64,000 bases of DNA from Alcaligenaceae bacterium (GTDB lineage Bacteria > Pseudomonadota > Gammaproteobacteria > Burkholderiales > Burkholderiaceae_B). The stretch lies in contig CANCMG010000004.1 in NCBI GenBank assembly GCA_947378965.1, forward strand, positions 42,324-106,323. The letters run 5' to 3'. The position numbers and the translations under genes were made by a program. This document shows positions 25,030 through 34,198 of this stretch, in pieces. Each line of letters opens with the position of its first letter. Position 1 is the stretch's first letter. The notes beneath the pieces are model-generated. The model was not told the DNA's origin. It saw only the letters and a program-made list of their open reading frames with translations, and searched no databases.

Positions 25030-26106
25030 ATGCTGTCTTTGGTTCTTTTGTCTCTCAAGCGCCTCGTCGCTGGCGCTGCCCTCGGTTGTGCCTGCCTCAC
25101 TGCTGCGCTGCCTGCGCTCGCAAACGATGTACAAGGTAAATATCTCCCAACAGGCGCACAAACCAATCCTCCTTTTCCGTTTTTGCAAGGGGCGAACTTG
25201 GTCCAGGCCGACGGGGCCTGGCAGTTCTATCAACAGAACATGGGTCGTGCCATGTCAGAGTGGGCGCATACTGAGATCAATCAATCCGCAGGTACCACCC
25301 TGTTTTATCCTTTTTCTGGCCCAGACTTTGTGACCGCGGCGCACTTGTTTCCGCAGGCGACTCGTTTTGTGATGGTGGCGATGCAGGCTGCGGGTGAACC
25401 TGCGGTGTTAAGCAATATGTCGAGTACGCGCGCACAAAATTTTCAGACTAAATTTTTGCGCGAATGGATGAAGTTTAGCCGTCTGGCATTTTTTCGCACT
25501 GATGATTTAAATGAAGATTTACGCGACAAGCACGCGCAAATTGGTGTGACAACGATTTTGATTACCTTTGCGTTGTATATGGGTTATGACGTCCATGACG
25601 TCTATCCTATTACGCTTGACTCTAAAAGTGGGCAGTTTATACAAACAACGGGCGACTGGAAATCTGTGCGGCTGGTGATGAGCAAAGGTGGTAAGCCCGT
25701 GATGCTTGATTATGTCAGCCTTGATCTATCTGACTCTCACCTAAGTCAAACCGAGCCGATGCGAGCCTGGCTTGACCGCGAGTCGCGCAACCCCGTGCTG
25801 CTCAAAGCCGCTTCGCATCTGCTGCAAGAAACCTATTTTTCAGTGTTGCGCGATATCTTGGTGGCAAATGCAAAAATGGTTGTGCAAGACGAAACTGGCT
25901 TGAACTACACCTACTTGTCGCAGATTGGTCCGGTTAGTTTGTATGGTGGTTTTTTGTATCCACACGAACTGTTTAATCGTAAAAAGCAAGAGTCCTTAGC
26001 GCAAGCTTATAAAGATTCTAAAAATGTAAAGCCTTTGCCGTTTGCGTTTAGCTATAACAAAACGACCGAGCGTCGTAGCGTGCAAATTGTGCGACGCGCA
26101 GATTAG
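25030..26106 (+). CDS. Secreted protein of unknown function
   Basis: Signal peptide (LKRLVAGAALGCACLTAALPALA) then ~330 aa with LFYPFSGPDFVTAAHLFPQATRFVMVAMQAAGEPA; no family confidently named. Confidence 0.7.
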   Translation: MLSLVLLSLKRLVAGAALGCACLTAALPALANDVQGKYLPTGAQTNPPFPFLQGANLVQADGAWQFYQQNMGRAMSEWAHTEINQSAGTTLFYPFSGPDFVTAAHLFPQATRFVMVAMQAAGEPAVLSNMSSTRAQNFQTKFLREWMKFSRLAFFRTDDLNEDLRDKHAQIGVTTILITFALYMGYDVHDVYPITLDSKSGQFIQTTGDWKSVRLVMSKGGKPVMLDYVSLDLSDSHLSQTEPMRAWLDRESRNPVLLKAASHLLQETYFSVLRDILVANAKMVVQDETGLNYTYLSQIGPVSLYGGFLYPHELFNRKKQESLAQAYKDSKNVKPLPFAFSYNKTTERRSVQIVRRAD

Positions 26107-26262
26107 GCCCAACGTCTGGTGCTTTGGCATGACGTGAAGGTTGAATCAAACACGCAAGGTACTCGTTGGCTAATTGCACCTGCAAATGAGGTGTTTCAAC
26201 CGGGCTTGAAGCTTATGCGTTAGCGTTGACGGCGCAGGCTTAACGCTTAGGGTTGAACCAAG

Positions 26263-26301
26263 AAACCCCCGCTAAAGCTTAAGCTACGGCTTAGCGGTGG
26301 G
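26263..26301 (-). terminator. Terminator of the alpha/beta hydrolase gene (minus strand)
   Basis: CCACCGCTAA...TTAGCGGGGG then TTTCTT on the minus strand; overlaps the stop codon. Confidence 0.6.
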
Positions 26302-27193
26302 AGAATTCACCCTTGCGCGCAAAGGCGGCCACGCTAAAACTGCGTGTGGCGTCATTAAATCCTTTGGGATCATCTACAAATAAGGCATGCCCGGGTTTTT
26401 CCATGATGTTGACTGTGATCAACTCTGGCGGGCGCTTGGCGAGTAAGGCCGCGCCTTGCTCTTTTAACCACGGTCGTGCAATGTAAAGCACCGGTACGTT
26501 TTGTTTTTCAAGCGTTTCGCGCCAGTATTCACGAGGATATGGTTGGTTCATTAATTGGATGGCGATCGTGGGCGGTACGCGCATGGCCGAATCAAATACC
26601 GCTTGTGCAACTAAAGGTGGCGGGGGCTCGCGATAAATGTCTTTGCAAAAGGCGCTAAGGTAGGCTTCGCGTTTTTTTGGATCGTTCATGGTTTGCTGAA
26701 AATTTGATGAACGTCCCCCCGGTGGACGGCCTTCGCCCACAGAGTTATCGATCAGGATTAGGCCGCGCAAGCCCTTGGGTTTGTAATTGGCAAGGTAGTC
26801 GAGCGACTCAAGCACACCAAGTGACCAGCCGGCCAAAATAAAATTTTTGACTTTCGCTGCTTTCAAGAATTCGTCCAAATCCCGCATGCGTCTTTGAGGA
26901 GCGTGCGACAAGGTTGTGAGCGCAGAGAGCCCCTGTGAACGAGGATCAAAGGCCAAGACCCTAAATTTATCCGAGAGCGCGAGTAGTTGTTGTTCAAACA
27001 CGGCAGCGGGCATCACCCAGCCGGGGATGAAAACAAGCGTTTGTTCGCCCCTACCTGCCTCAAGATAATGTAGACGCACGCCGTCTGAGGAGGTGAAGTA
27101 ATGGTGGTGGATGGGGTTTGCCTGAGCCAGCCCAGTGAGGAGCAGGGCGAGCAGTAGGTAAACTTTGCTCGATAGCGTGGCAACACCGTTCAT
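26291..27193 (-). CDS. Alpha/beta hydrolase, secreted
   Basis: Signal peptide; FIPGWVMPAAVFEQQL, FILAGWSLGVLESLDYL (GxSxG), C-terminal GHALFVDDP; start 27193. Confidence 0.9.
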   Translation of the reverse strand: MNGVATLSSKVYLLLALLLTGLAQANPIHHHYFTSSDGVRLHYLEAGRGEQTLVFIPGWVMPAAVFEQQLLALSDKFRVLAFDPRSQGLSALTTLSHAPQRRMRDLDEFLKAAKVKNFILAGWSLGVLESLDYLANYKPKGLRGLILIDNSVGEGRPPGGRSSNFQQTMNDPKKREAYLSAFCKDIYREPPPPLVAQAVFDSAMRVPPTIAIQLMNQPYPREYWRETLEKQNVPVLYIARPWLKEQGAALLAKRPPELITVNIMEKPGHALFVDDPKGFNDATRSFSVAAFARKGEFSHR

Positions 27194-27358
27194 CTTCTTG
27201 TCCCTGTGAAGCGTCATCTCTCTGTACAAGGCAACAAAGCGGTGCGTGGAGCGCAAGCGCCTTGGTTGCGTAATGGCTAACAGTAGACTGTATGATAGTG
27301 CACGACAAGATCGGCGAGGTTGCCTCTGAGGGCCCTCAAAAAAATAAAAGAGAATTGC

Positions 27359-28153
27359 ATGATAGACGTCAGTGGCAAGACCAAACTTTACGGCATTGTG
27401 GCCGATCCGATTGGGCAGGTGAAAGCCCCCGAAATGATGCGCAAGGTGTTTGAGCAGCGCGGCATTGATGGCGTGCTGATGCCCATGCATGTTGCGCCTA
27501 AAGACTTACCCGCTTTTACGCAAGCTTTGCGAGGTATCCAGAACTTTGGCGGCATGGTCGTCACGGTGCCGCACAAAACGACAATTGGCGTGCTGTGTGA
27601 TGAGATCACCGCTGCGGCGCGCACGGTTGGGGCAGTCAATATCGTGCGACGTGAAGCGGATGGGCGCTTGTTTGGAGATATCTTGGATGGCCGCGGTTTT
27701 GTAGCGGGCTTGCGATTGCATGACATCGAACCCAAGGGTAAAAAAATCTTGTTGGTGGGGGCGGGTGGGGCAGCGAACGCCATCGCTTTCGCGCTGGCTG
27801 AGGCCGGTGCTACGCAATTGGCGGTCTATAACCGCTCAGCCGATAAAGTGCGCGCCATGTTTGCGCGGTTGGCTCCTGTCTATCCGCAAGTTGAACTGGT
27901 GTTAGGAACACGCGATCCGCAAGGGTACGACTTGGTGGTCAATGCAACCTCTTTAGGGATGGCGAGCGCAGATCCTTTGCCGCTTGATGCCAATTTATTG
28001 AGCGCAGAACAAACGGTAGCCGAGATCATCATGGCCCCCGCGCTGACGCCGCTGCTGGCCGCGGCACAGGCGAAAGGCTGTCGTATTCAGTATGGTGCGC
28101 CCATGCTGGCGTCTCAGATCGAATTGATGGCCGATTTTATGGGGGCTAAATAA
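27359..28153 (+). CDS. Shikimate dehydrogenase family protein (AroE/YdiB-like, atypical substrate pocket)
   Basis: VTVPHKTTIGVLCDE, VGAVNIVRR, LLVGAGGAANAIAFALAEAGA; start MIDVSGKTK. Confidence 0.87.
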   Translation: MIDVSGKTKLYGIVADPIGQVKAPEMMRKVFEQRGIDGVLMPMHVAPKDLPAFTQALRGIQNFGGMVVTVPHKTTIGVLCDEITAAARTVGAVNIVRREADGRLFGDILDGRGFVAGLRLHDIEPKGKKILLVGAGGAANAIAFALAEAGATQLAVYNRSADKVRAMFARLAPVYPQVELVLGTRDPQGYDLVVNATSLGMASADPLPLDANLLSAEQTVAEIIMAPALTPLLAAAQAKGCRIQYGAPMLASQIELMADFMGAK

Positions 28154-29751
28154 TGCAAACTTACGATTACGTCATTGTTGGCGGTGGCACCGCTGCCTGT
28201 ATTTTGGCCAATCGTTTAACTGCTGATGGCCGTCATACTGTGTTGATGCTTGAAGCCGGTGGTGAGCCTAAAAGTATGTGGATCAATATCCCGGCTGGGT
28301 TTACTAAGCTGCTCAATGATCCCGCCTATAACTGGCGCTTTGAGACTCAACCTGAAAAAAATACCTATGATCGTACGATTGCCATCCCTCGCGGCAAGGG
28401 GCTGGGCGGGTCAAGCTTAATCAATGGCATGATCTACGTGCATGGCCAGCGCGAAGATTACGATCATTGGGCAGCTTTGGGGGCGACCGGTTGGTCATCC
28501 AAAGAGCTGATGCCTTACTTTGCGAAGCTTGAAACCTACCTGAAGGGTGATACGCAGCGAGGCAAAAGCGGCCCCATGCATATTCATCAAGTGACCGAGC
28601 GTTATCCGTTGGTCGATGCGTTATTGAAAGCTGCGGTTCAAGATGGACAGCCTTTGAATGAAGACTACAACGGTAAAGGCCAAGAAGGTTTTGGCTATTA
28701 TCAGGTCGAACAAAAAGAGGGCAGACGCTGGAGCGCGTATGACGGCTATTTAAAACCCGTTCGACACAGAAAAAATCTAACGGTTCATACCCGCGCTCAC
28801 GTGACGAAAGTGAACGTTGAAGCAGGGGTGTGTACCGGTGTGACGTATCAACAAAAAGGTGAAGTCTTTACGGTGCGTGCTGCGCGCGAGGTCATTATGT
28901 CGGCCGGCGCGGTACAAACGCCTCAGATTCTTGAGTTGTCGGGCATCGGCGACCCAGCGCTTTTGCAACGGTTTGACATCCCGGTGGTACATGCGGCTAA
29001 GCGTGTAGGTGAAAACTACATCGATCATTACGCGACGCGTATGAATTGGCGTGTCAAAAATACGCAGACGCTCAACGAACTGGCACAAGGCTGGCGTGTG
29101 GGCCTTGCCGTGTTGCAATATTTTGCGACACGCAAAGGGATTTTATCGTTGGGTACGGGCTTAGCCCACGGCTTTGTGAAAACACGTGCTGCGTTGCCAA
29201 CACCTGATGTGCAATATTTTTTCATGCATGCGACCTATGCCAATGCTGCCATTCGTAAATTGGATAATTTTCCGGGCATGACGATGGCGGTGTCGGGGTT
29301 GCGCCCAACGTCGCAAGGCAGTATCCATATCCAGTCTAAGGATCCTCTAGTTGGGCCCGCGATTAAACCGAACTTTTTAGCCAATACCGAAGATCAGCAG
29401 GCGCTTATTGAAGGTATGAAAATCGCCCGACGTATTGTTGAACGCCCGGCGTTGTCCAACTACATTGAGTCTGAAATGAGTCCAGGCGCTCGTGTTTTAA
29501 CTGACGAACAATGGTTGCATTTCGCGCGCGACAATGGTCAAACGACATATCACCCCATCGCTACCTGCCGGATGGGTTCTGATGATGAGGCGGTGGTCGA
29601 TACTCGCCTGCGCTTTAAGGGTTTGCGTGGCTTGCGTGTGGTAGATGCCTCGGTCTTCAGGGCGATGGTGTCGGGCAATACTCAGGCGGCTGTGATGATG
29701 GTGGCAGAACGTGGCGCAGACTTGATACTTGAAGATGCGGCGAAGCATTAG
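28153..29751 (+). CDS. GMC family oxidoreductase (choline dehydrogenase-like)
   Basis: YVIVGGGTAACILANRLT, GKGLGGSSLINGMIYVHGQ, SAGAVQTPQILELSGIG, C-terminal VDASVFRAMVSGNTQAAVMMVAERGADLI. Confidence 0.93.
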   Translation: MQTYDYVIVGGGTAACILANRLTADGRHTVLMLEAGGEPKSMWINIPAGFTKLLNDPAYNWRFETQPEKNTYDRTIAIPRGKGLGGSSLINGMIYVHGQREDYDHWAALGATGWSSKELMPYFAKLETYLKGDTQRGKSGPMHIHQVTERYPLVDALLKAAVQDGQPLNEDYNGKGQEGFGYYQVEQKEGRRWSAYDGYLKPVRHRKNLTVHTRAHVTKVNVEAGVCTGVTYQQKGEVFTVRAAREVIMSAGAVQTPQILELSGIGDPALLQRFDIPVVHAAKRVGENYIDHYATRMNWRVKNTQTLNELAQGWRVGLAVLQYFATRKGILSLGTGLAHGFVKTRAALPTPDVQYFFMHATYANAAIRKLDNFPGMTMAVSGLRPTSQGSIHIQSKDPLVGPAIKPNFLANTEDQQALIEGMKIARRIVERPALSNYIESEMSPGARVLTDEQWLHFARDNGQTTYHPIATCRMGSDDEAVVDTRLRFKGLRGLRVVDASVFRAMVSGNTQAAVMMVAERGADLILEDAAKH

Positions 29752-29802
29752 GGCGCCACAACGAGAGCGTGCGCGATTATTTCTAAACGCATCGAAAAAC
29801 TA

Positions 29803-29879
29803 AGATCCAAGATCACAGATCACAGATCACAGATCACAGATCAAAGATCCAAGGTCACAGATCAAAGACCAAAGATCTT
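29803..29879. repeat. Heptanucleotide tandem repeat, 11 x 7 bp, consensus AGATCAC/A
   Basis: Units: agatcca agatcac x4 agatcaa agatcca aggtcac agatcaa agaccaa agatctt. Confidence 0.95.
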
Positions 29880-29888
29880 TGGCTAGCG

Positions 29889-31631
29889 CTAGGCAGGTAA
29901 AGTGAGATATTGCAGAGCTAATTTTTTAAAGGCTTCGACACCGGGGTCTTTGTTTGGCAATTCTTGCACAATGATCTTGCCCACACTGTCGGCGAGTGAG
30001 TAGGCAAGCTTCGCATCTAAAAATAGCAAACGCGAGCGTCGCGCAAGCACATCTTCGACTGTGCGCGCGTATTCATGGCGTACGGCAAAGCGCACCATGG
30101 CTTCGGTGAGGCCGCCCCCTAGGGCGCGTTCGGCGCCAGGTAACTGAGTGACCTCCTCTGCCTCGTCGCCATAAGCTTTTATGCCGGGGGCTTCGTACAT
30201 GGGGTGATCGACCTTGCGACCCGTTTGTGCACCGACTAAGGTTAGGTTGGCTGTGAAGCAGGCTTGGCGCTCGGGTAAAAGTTTGGCGTCCACACAGTGC
30301 TTCAGCACGTCTTGCGCCATGGCACGATAGGTGGTCCATTTTCCACCCGTCACGGTCACCATCTTGCTTTTGCTGATGAGCACAGTGTGTTCGCGACTGA
30401 TGGCCTTGGTGTTGCCGTGTTCATCTTTCGGTGGTTTGACCAAGGGTCGTAGCCCAACCCAAATACTTTTAATATCTGCGCGCGTGGGTGCACGGGTTAA
30501 GTAGCGGGCCGACTCGCGCAAAATAAATTCGAGTTCTTCTGCATAAGGGTCTGGTTCACGACTTAAATCGTGGCGTGGCGTATCGGTGGTGCCGATAATG
30601 ACTTTACCTAGCCAAGGCACTGCAAATAGTACGCGCCCATCTGAGGTGTGCGGCACAATGATGGCGTGCTCGCCTGCTAAAAATTCACGATCAACGACGA
30701 CGTGCACTCCTTGGCTGGGTGCGACCATCGCCACGCTTTGAATACTCGCCGCGGCGTCATCTTTTTGTCGTAGCGCATCGACCCAGACTCCGGCGGCATT
30801 GACAACGCAGTTGGCTTTAATTGGGTAGATTTGTTGAGTTTCGTGGTCTTGTGCAAGTAAGCCCGTGATTTGACCCTTGTGATCTTGTGCAGATGAGCCG
30901 GTGCCTGGACCACCGCTGTGTGTCAGTTCTAGTGCGCTGCAATAGTTAATCAGTAAGGCACCGCGCTGTGCGGCGGTGCGTGCCAGTGCTAAGGCCAGGC
31001 GCGCATCGTCAAATTGGCCATCCCAGTATTTGACTGAACCTTTTAAGCCTTTAGTATGAAGATTAGGAACGTGTTTGAGCGTCTCGTGTGCACCCCAAAA
31101 ACGGGTGCGGCCTAAACTGCGTTTTCCTGAGAGCGCATCGTACAACAGCAAACCCGCACCATAAAACGGGATCTCCCAAAACTTGTAACAAGGCAAAATA
31201 AAGGCAAGCGGTTGTGCTAAGTGCGCCGCGTTATGCAATAAGGTTGTGCGTTCGTGCAAGGCTTCGTAGACTAAGGACACGTTGCCTTGGGCAAGATAAC
31301 GTACTCCGCCATGCACAAGCTTGGTTGACCTTGACGAGGTGCCTTTAGCAAAATCGGTGGCGTCAAGCAGCACGACAGAGTAACCACGCGAGGCCGCATC
31401 AAGCGCTAAACCTAAGCCCGTGGCACCGCCTCCAATAATGGCAAGATCGTAGGTTTTGTCTTCAGTCAGACGCGCGAGCAGTTGTGTGCGCTCAGTCAGA
31501 AGGGGGGTGCGTGATGCTTGGTCGGTATGCAGTGGTGTTCGTGAGGCTCGATCAAGCTCAAGTGGTTTTCGTGATGCTGGATCGGCCTGAAGCGATACCT
31601 GTGGTGCTTGTTGGGCCTTGGGTGTCATCAA
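29889..31631 (-). CDS. glpD: Glycerol-3-phosphate dehydrogenase (FAD-dependent, aerobic)
   Basis: [59 protein letters not shown]. Confidence 0.95.
   Translation of the reverse strand: MMTPKAQQAPQVSLQADPASRKPLELDRASRTPLHTDQASRTPLLTERTQLLARLTEDKTYDLAIIGGGATGLGLALDAASRGYSVVLLDATDFAKGTSSRSTKLVHGGVRYLAQGNVSLVYEALHERTTLLHNAAHLAQPLAFILPCYKFWEIPFYGAGLLLYDALSGKRSLGRTRFWGAHETLKHVPNLHTKGLKGSVKYWDGQFDDARLALALARTAAQRGALLINYCSALELTHSGGPGTGSSAQDHKGQITGLLAQDHETQQIYPIKANCVVNAAGVWVDALRQKDDAAASIQSVAMVAPSQGVHVVVDREFLAGEHAIIVPHTSDGRVLFAVPWLGKVIIGTTDTPRHDLSREPDPYAEELEFILRESARYLTRAPTRADIKSIWVGLRPLVKPPKDEHGNTKAISREHTVLISKSKMVTVTGGKWTTYRAMAQDVLKHCVDAKLLPERQACFTANLTLVGAQTGRKVDHPMYEAPGIKAYGDEAEEVTQLPGAERALGGGLTEAMVRFAVRHEYARTVEDVLARRSRLLFLDAKLAYSLADSVGKIIVQELPNKDPGVEAFKKLALQYLTLPA
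31504..31593 (-). repeat. Coding tandem repeat 3 x 30 bp at the N-terminus of glpD
   Basis: Units at 31504, 31534, 31564; encodes [10 protein letters not shown] / [10 protein letters not shown] / [10 protein letters not shown]. Confidence 0.85.
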
Positions 31632-33190
31632 TTTGCCCAGCCTTTCGCGCGCTCAAGCGCTTGATGCCATCTTGCCAGTTTTGCTTGACGCGCTGCCGCA
31701 GCCATCGCAGGCTCGAATCTGCGATCGACCGACCATTGCGTGGCAATGTCTTTGGTGCTTGACCATAAGCCAACTGCAAGGCCCGCCAGATAGGCAGCAC
31801 CGAGCGCCGTGGTTTCGGTGACGTTGGGGCGCACCACCGGTACTCCTAGAAAATCTGCCTGTATTTGCATCAGCAGATCATTGTTTGAGGCGCCGCCGTC
31901 TACCCGTAATTCGGCCAGGGCGATGCCAGAGTCTTTTGCCATTGCGGCAAAGACATCGGCCACCTGAAGGGCAATCGCTTCAAGCGCTGCCCGCGCGATA
32001 TGGGCTTTGGTGGTGCCTCGAGTCATACCGATTAGCGTGCCACGGGCATTGCCGTCCCAGATCGGTGCACCTAGGCCTGTAAAGGCCGGCACCAAGTAGG
32101 TGTCAGCGACATCAGGCACGCTGGCGGCGAGTGCCTCGACTTCGGCTGCTGACGAGATAATATTTAAACCGTCGCGTAGCCACTGAATCGTGGCCCCACC
32201 CATAAAGACCGAGGCTTCGAGGCAGTAGGTGGTGGCGAGCGCCCCAGAGTGCTGAGCGCTTTTGGCTTGGCTTGCGTCGGTTTGTTGTGACTGGGCGGGT
32301 GGCGTTGCTGAAGCCTCGAGGCGTTGCCAGCCCACGGTGGTAAGTAATTTGTTTTGGCTGACCACCGGTTGATGCCCAGTATTGAGCAGCATGAAGCAGC
32401 CAGTGCCATAGGTATTCTTGGCCATACCAGGTTCAAAACAGGCTTGGCCGAAGGTTGCCGCCTGTTGATCACCAATCATTGAGGCGATCGGGATGGCACG
32501 TCCAAAGAGGCTTGGATCGGTGTGCGCCACGATGCCAGAACTAGGTACCACGGTCGGTAAGACCGAGCGCGGAATCCTGAGTAAGGCAAGTAGTTCGTCA
32601 TCCCAGGCGAGGGTGTGTAAATTGAACAGGAGCGTGCGCGAGGCATTGCTCGGGTCGGTGATATGCGCTTGGCCCTTCGTCAGGTTCCAGACTAGCCAAC
32701 TGTCGATGGTGCCGAAGGCCAGCTCACCACGTTCGGCGCGGGTACGCGCGCCTGGGATATTATCGAGTAGCCAGGCCAGTTTGGTGCCTGAAAAATAAGC
32801 GTCTAAGACTAAACCGGTTTTGTCTTGGATGAACGCCTGATGCCCTTGTTGCCGTAAGGCGTCGCAGTGTTCAACCGTACGACGGTCTTGCCAAACAATC
32901 GCGTTGGCAAGCGGCAGGCCGGTTGTACGATCCCATAACACGGTGGTTTCGCGTTGATTGGTGATGGCGATTGCCGCGACGCTGTCAGTCGCTCCGGCAG
33001 GAGTCAGTACGTCTTTGAGCACTCGCAGCTGTGTTTGCCAGATTTCAAGGGCGTCATGTTCAACCCAGCCCGGCTGTGGAAAAATTTGTTTGAATTCGCT
33101 TTGAGCGGTGCGCACGCTGTGGCCTTGCGCATTAAACAAAATCGCGCGAGAGCTTGTGGTGCCTTGATCGAGTGCGAGGATGTGGGTCAT
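31628..33190 (-). CDS. glpK: Glycerol kinase
   Basis: [76 protein letters not shown]; overlaps glpD by 4 bp. Confidence 0.96.
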   Translation of the reverse strand: MTHILALDQGTTSSRAILFNAQGHSVRTAQSEFKQIFPQPGWVEHDALEIWQTQLRVLKDVLTPAGATDSVAAIAITNQRETTVLWDRTTGLPLANAIVWQDRRTVEHCDALRQQGHQAFIQDKTGLVLDAYFSGTKLAWLLDNIPGARTRAERGELAFGTIDSWLVWNLTKGQAHITDPSNASRTLLFNLHTLAWDDELLALLRIPRSVLPTVVPSSGIVAHTDPSLFGRAIPIASMIGDQQAATFGQACFEPGMAKNTYGTGCFMLLNTGHQPVVSQNKLLTTVGWQRLEASATPPAQSQQTDASQAKSAQHSGALATTYCLEASVFMGGATIQWLRDGLNIISSAAEVEALAASVPDVADTYLVPAFTGLGAPIWDGNARGTLIGMTRGTTKAHIARAALEAIALQVADVFAAMAKDSGIALAELRVDGGASNNDLLMQIQADFLGVPVVRPNVTETTALGAAYLAGLAVGLWSSTKDIATQWSVDRRFEPAMAAAARQAKLARWHQALERAKGWAN

Positions 33191-33208
33191 AGATCGTATC
33201 TGTTGTAA

Positions 33209-34198
33209 CTAAACATTACCCGTCACCCGGAAGCCGCAATTGCTAGACGTGGTTGAGGGCGTATTCGCACCTCTTGCTGCAAGTCGATAGCGATTGCAAT
33301 AAGAGTCGTGGCATAAAAAAGACCCGCCTCGCATTGAACGTTTGCCTGTTGGAACGGAATACAGAGGGTTTTCGAGACTAGTGCTGACATGATAGTCCGA
33401 ACTAAACCAGTCGGCGCACCATTCCCAGACATTGCCGACGGTATTAAATAGTCCAAAGCCATTTGGCTCATAGCTCTGCGCCGCCTGTGGCTCTGGTTGC
33501 CATCCTTCGTGCGGTAAATTTGGAAACTCACCCTGCCAGATATTGCAAGGCAAGGGTTGGTTCATCTGAAGCGTGTCACCCCAGGAATAGCGTTTCTCAG
33601 GTAGCCCGCCGCGTGCCGCGCACTCCCATTGCGCCTCTGTCGGTAGGCTAACCCCAGCCCAGGCGCAGTAGGCTTGGGCGTCATGCCAGGAAATGTGTAC
33701 GACAGGGTGCTCAGGAATGGTCAAGTGACTCGAGCCTGGTCCAGACGGGCGCTGCCAACAAGCGTCTGTAAGATCGACCCACCATACGAGATCGTTTGAA
33801 ACTGGAGTGACAGTTTTTTTTAGAGCCTGAGACAGTTGCAAATAAAAAACAAAGGATGAGCCTAGCCGCTCTGCTTCAGTGACATATTGCGTATCGCGAA
33901 CAAACTGATTGAATTGACGATTGGTGACTGTTGTTGGGGCGATCCGAAAGGCGTCCAGTTTGACTAAGCGCGCCGGACCTTCGCCGTCGTCTTGAAAACC
34001 GATGTTTTCATTGGTGCCCATCACAAAAGAGTTGCCGGCGATTGCGATTAAGTCGCTGTGCTGTTGTGAGTGAGCGGCTGTCGCGCCGGCGTGGGCTGTT
34101 GAGACGACAAGCGCGTTAGAGGCAAGGTGCTCGGCATTTGGCAATACTTCTGCTCGCGGTAAAGACCGCTGCGCCGAGCAGCAGGCTTTATGTTGCAT
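33209..34198 (-). CDS. Formylglycine-generating enzyme (SUMF1 family sulfatase maturase)
   Basis: IAGNSFVMGT, PEHPVVHISWHDAQAYCAWAG, LPTEAQWECAARGG, NVWEWCADWFSSDY, GGSFLCHDSYCNRYRLAARG with C-x4-C pair. Confidence 0.92.
   Translation of the reverse strand: MQHKACCSAQRSLPRAEVLPNAEHLASNALVVSTAHAGATAAHSQQHSDLIAIAGNSFVMGTNENIGFQDDGEGPARLVKLDAFRIAPTTVTNRQFNQFVRDTQYVTEAERLGSSFVFYLQLSQALKKTVTPVSNDLVWWVDLTDACWQRPSGPGSSHLTIPEHPVVHISWHDAQAYCAWAGVSLPTEAQWECAARGGLPEKRYSWGDTLQMNQPLPCNIWQGEFPNLPHEGWQPEPQAAQSYEPNGFGLFNTVGNVWEWCADWFSSDYHVSTSLENPLYSVPTGKRSMRGGSFLCHDSYCNRYRLAARGANTPSTTSSNCGFRVTGNV

Noticed and set aside
24679-25233. 184-aa minus-strand ORF opposite the EamA transporter and secreted-protein genes
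   Set aside because: Gln/His/Arg-rich antisense shadow of well-supported plus-strand genes.
26291-27490. Full 399-aa version of the alpha/beta hydrolase
   Set aside because: The first ~99 codons are antisense to the aroE-like gene and promoter; Met at 27193 starts a proper signal peptide.
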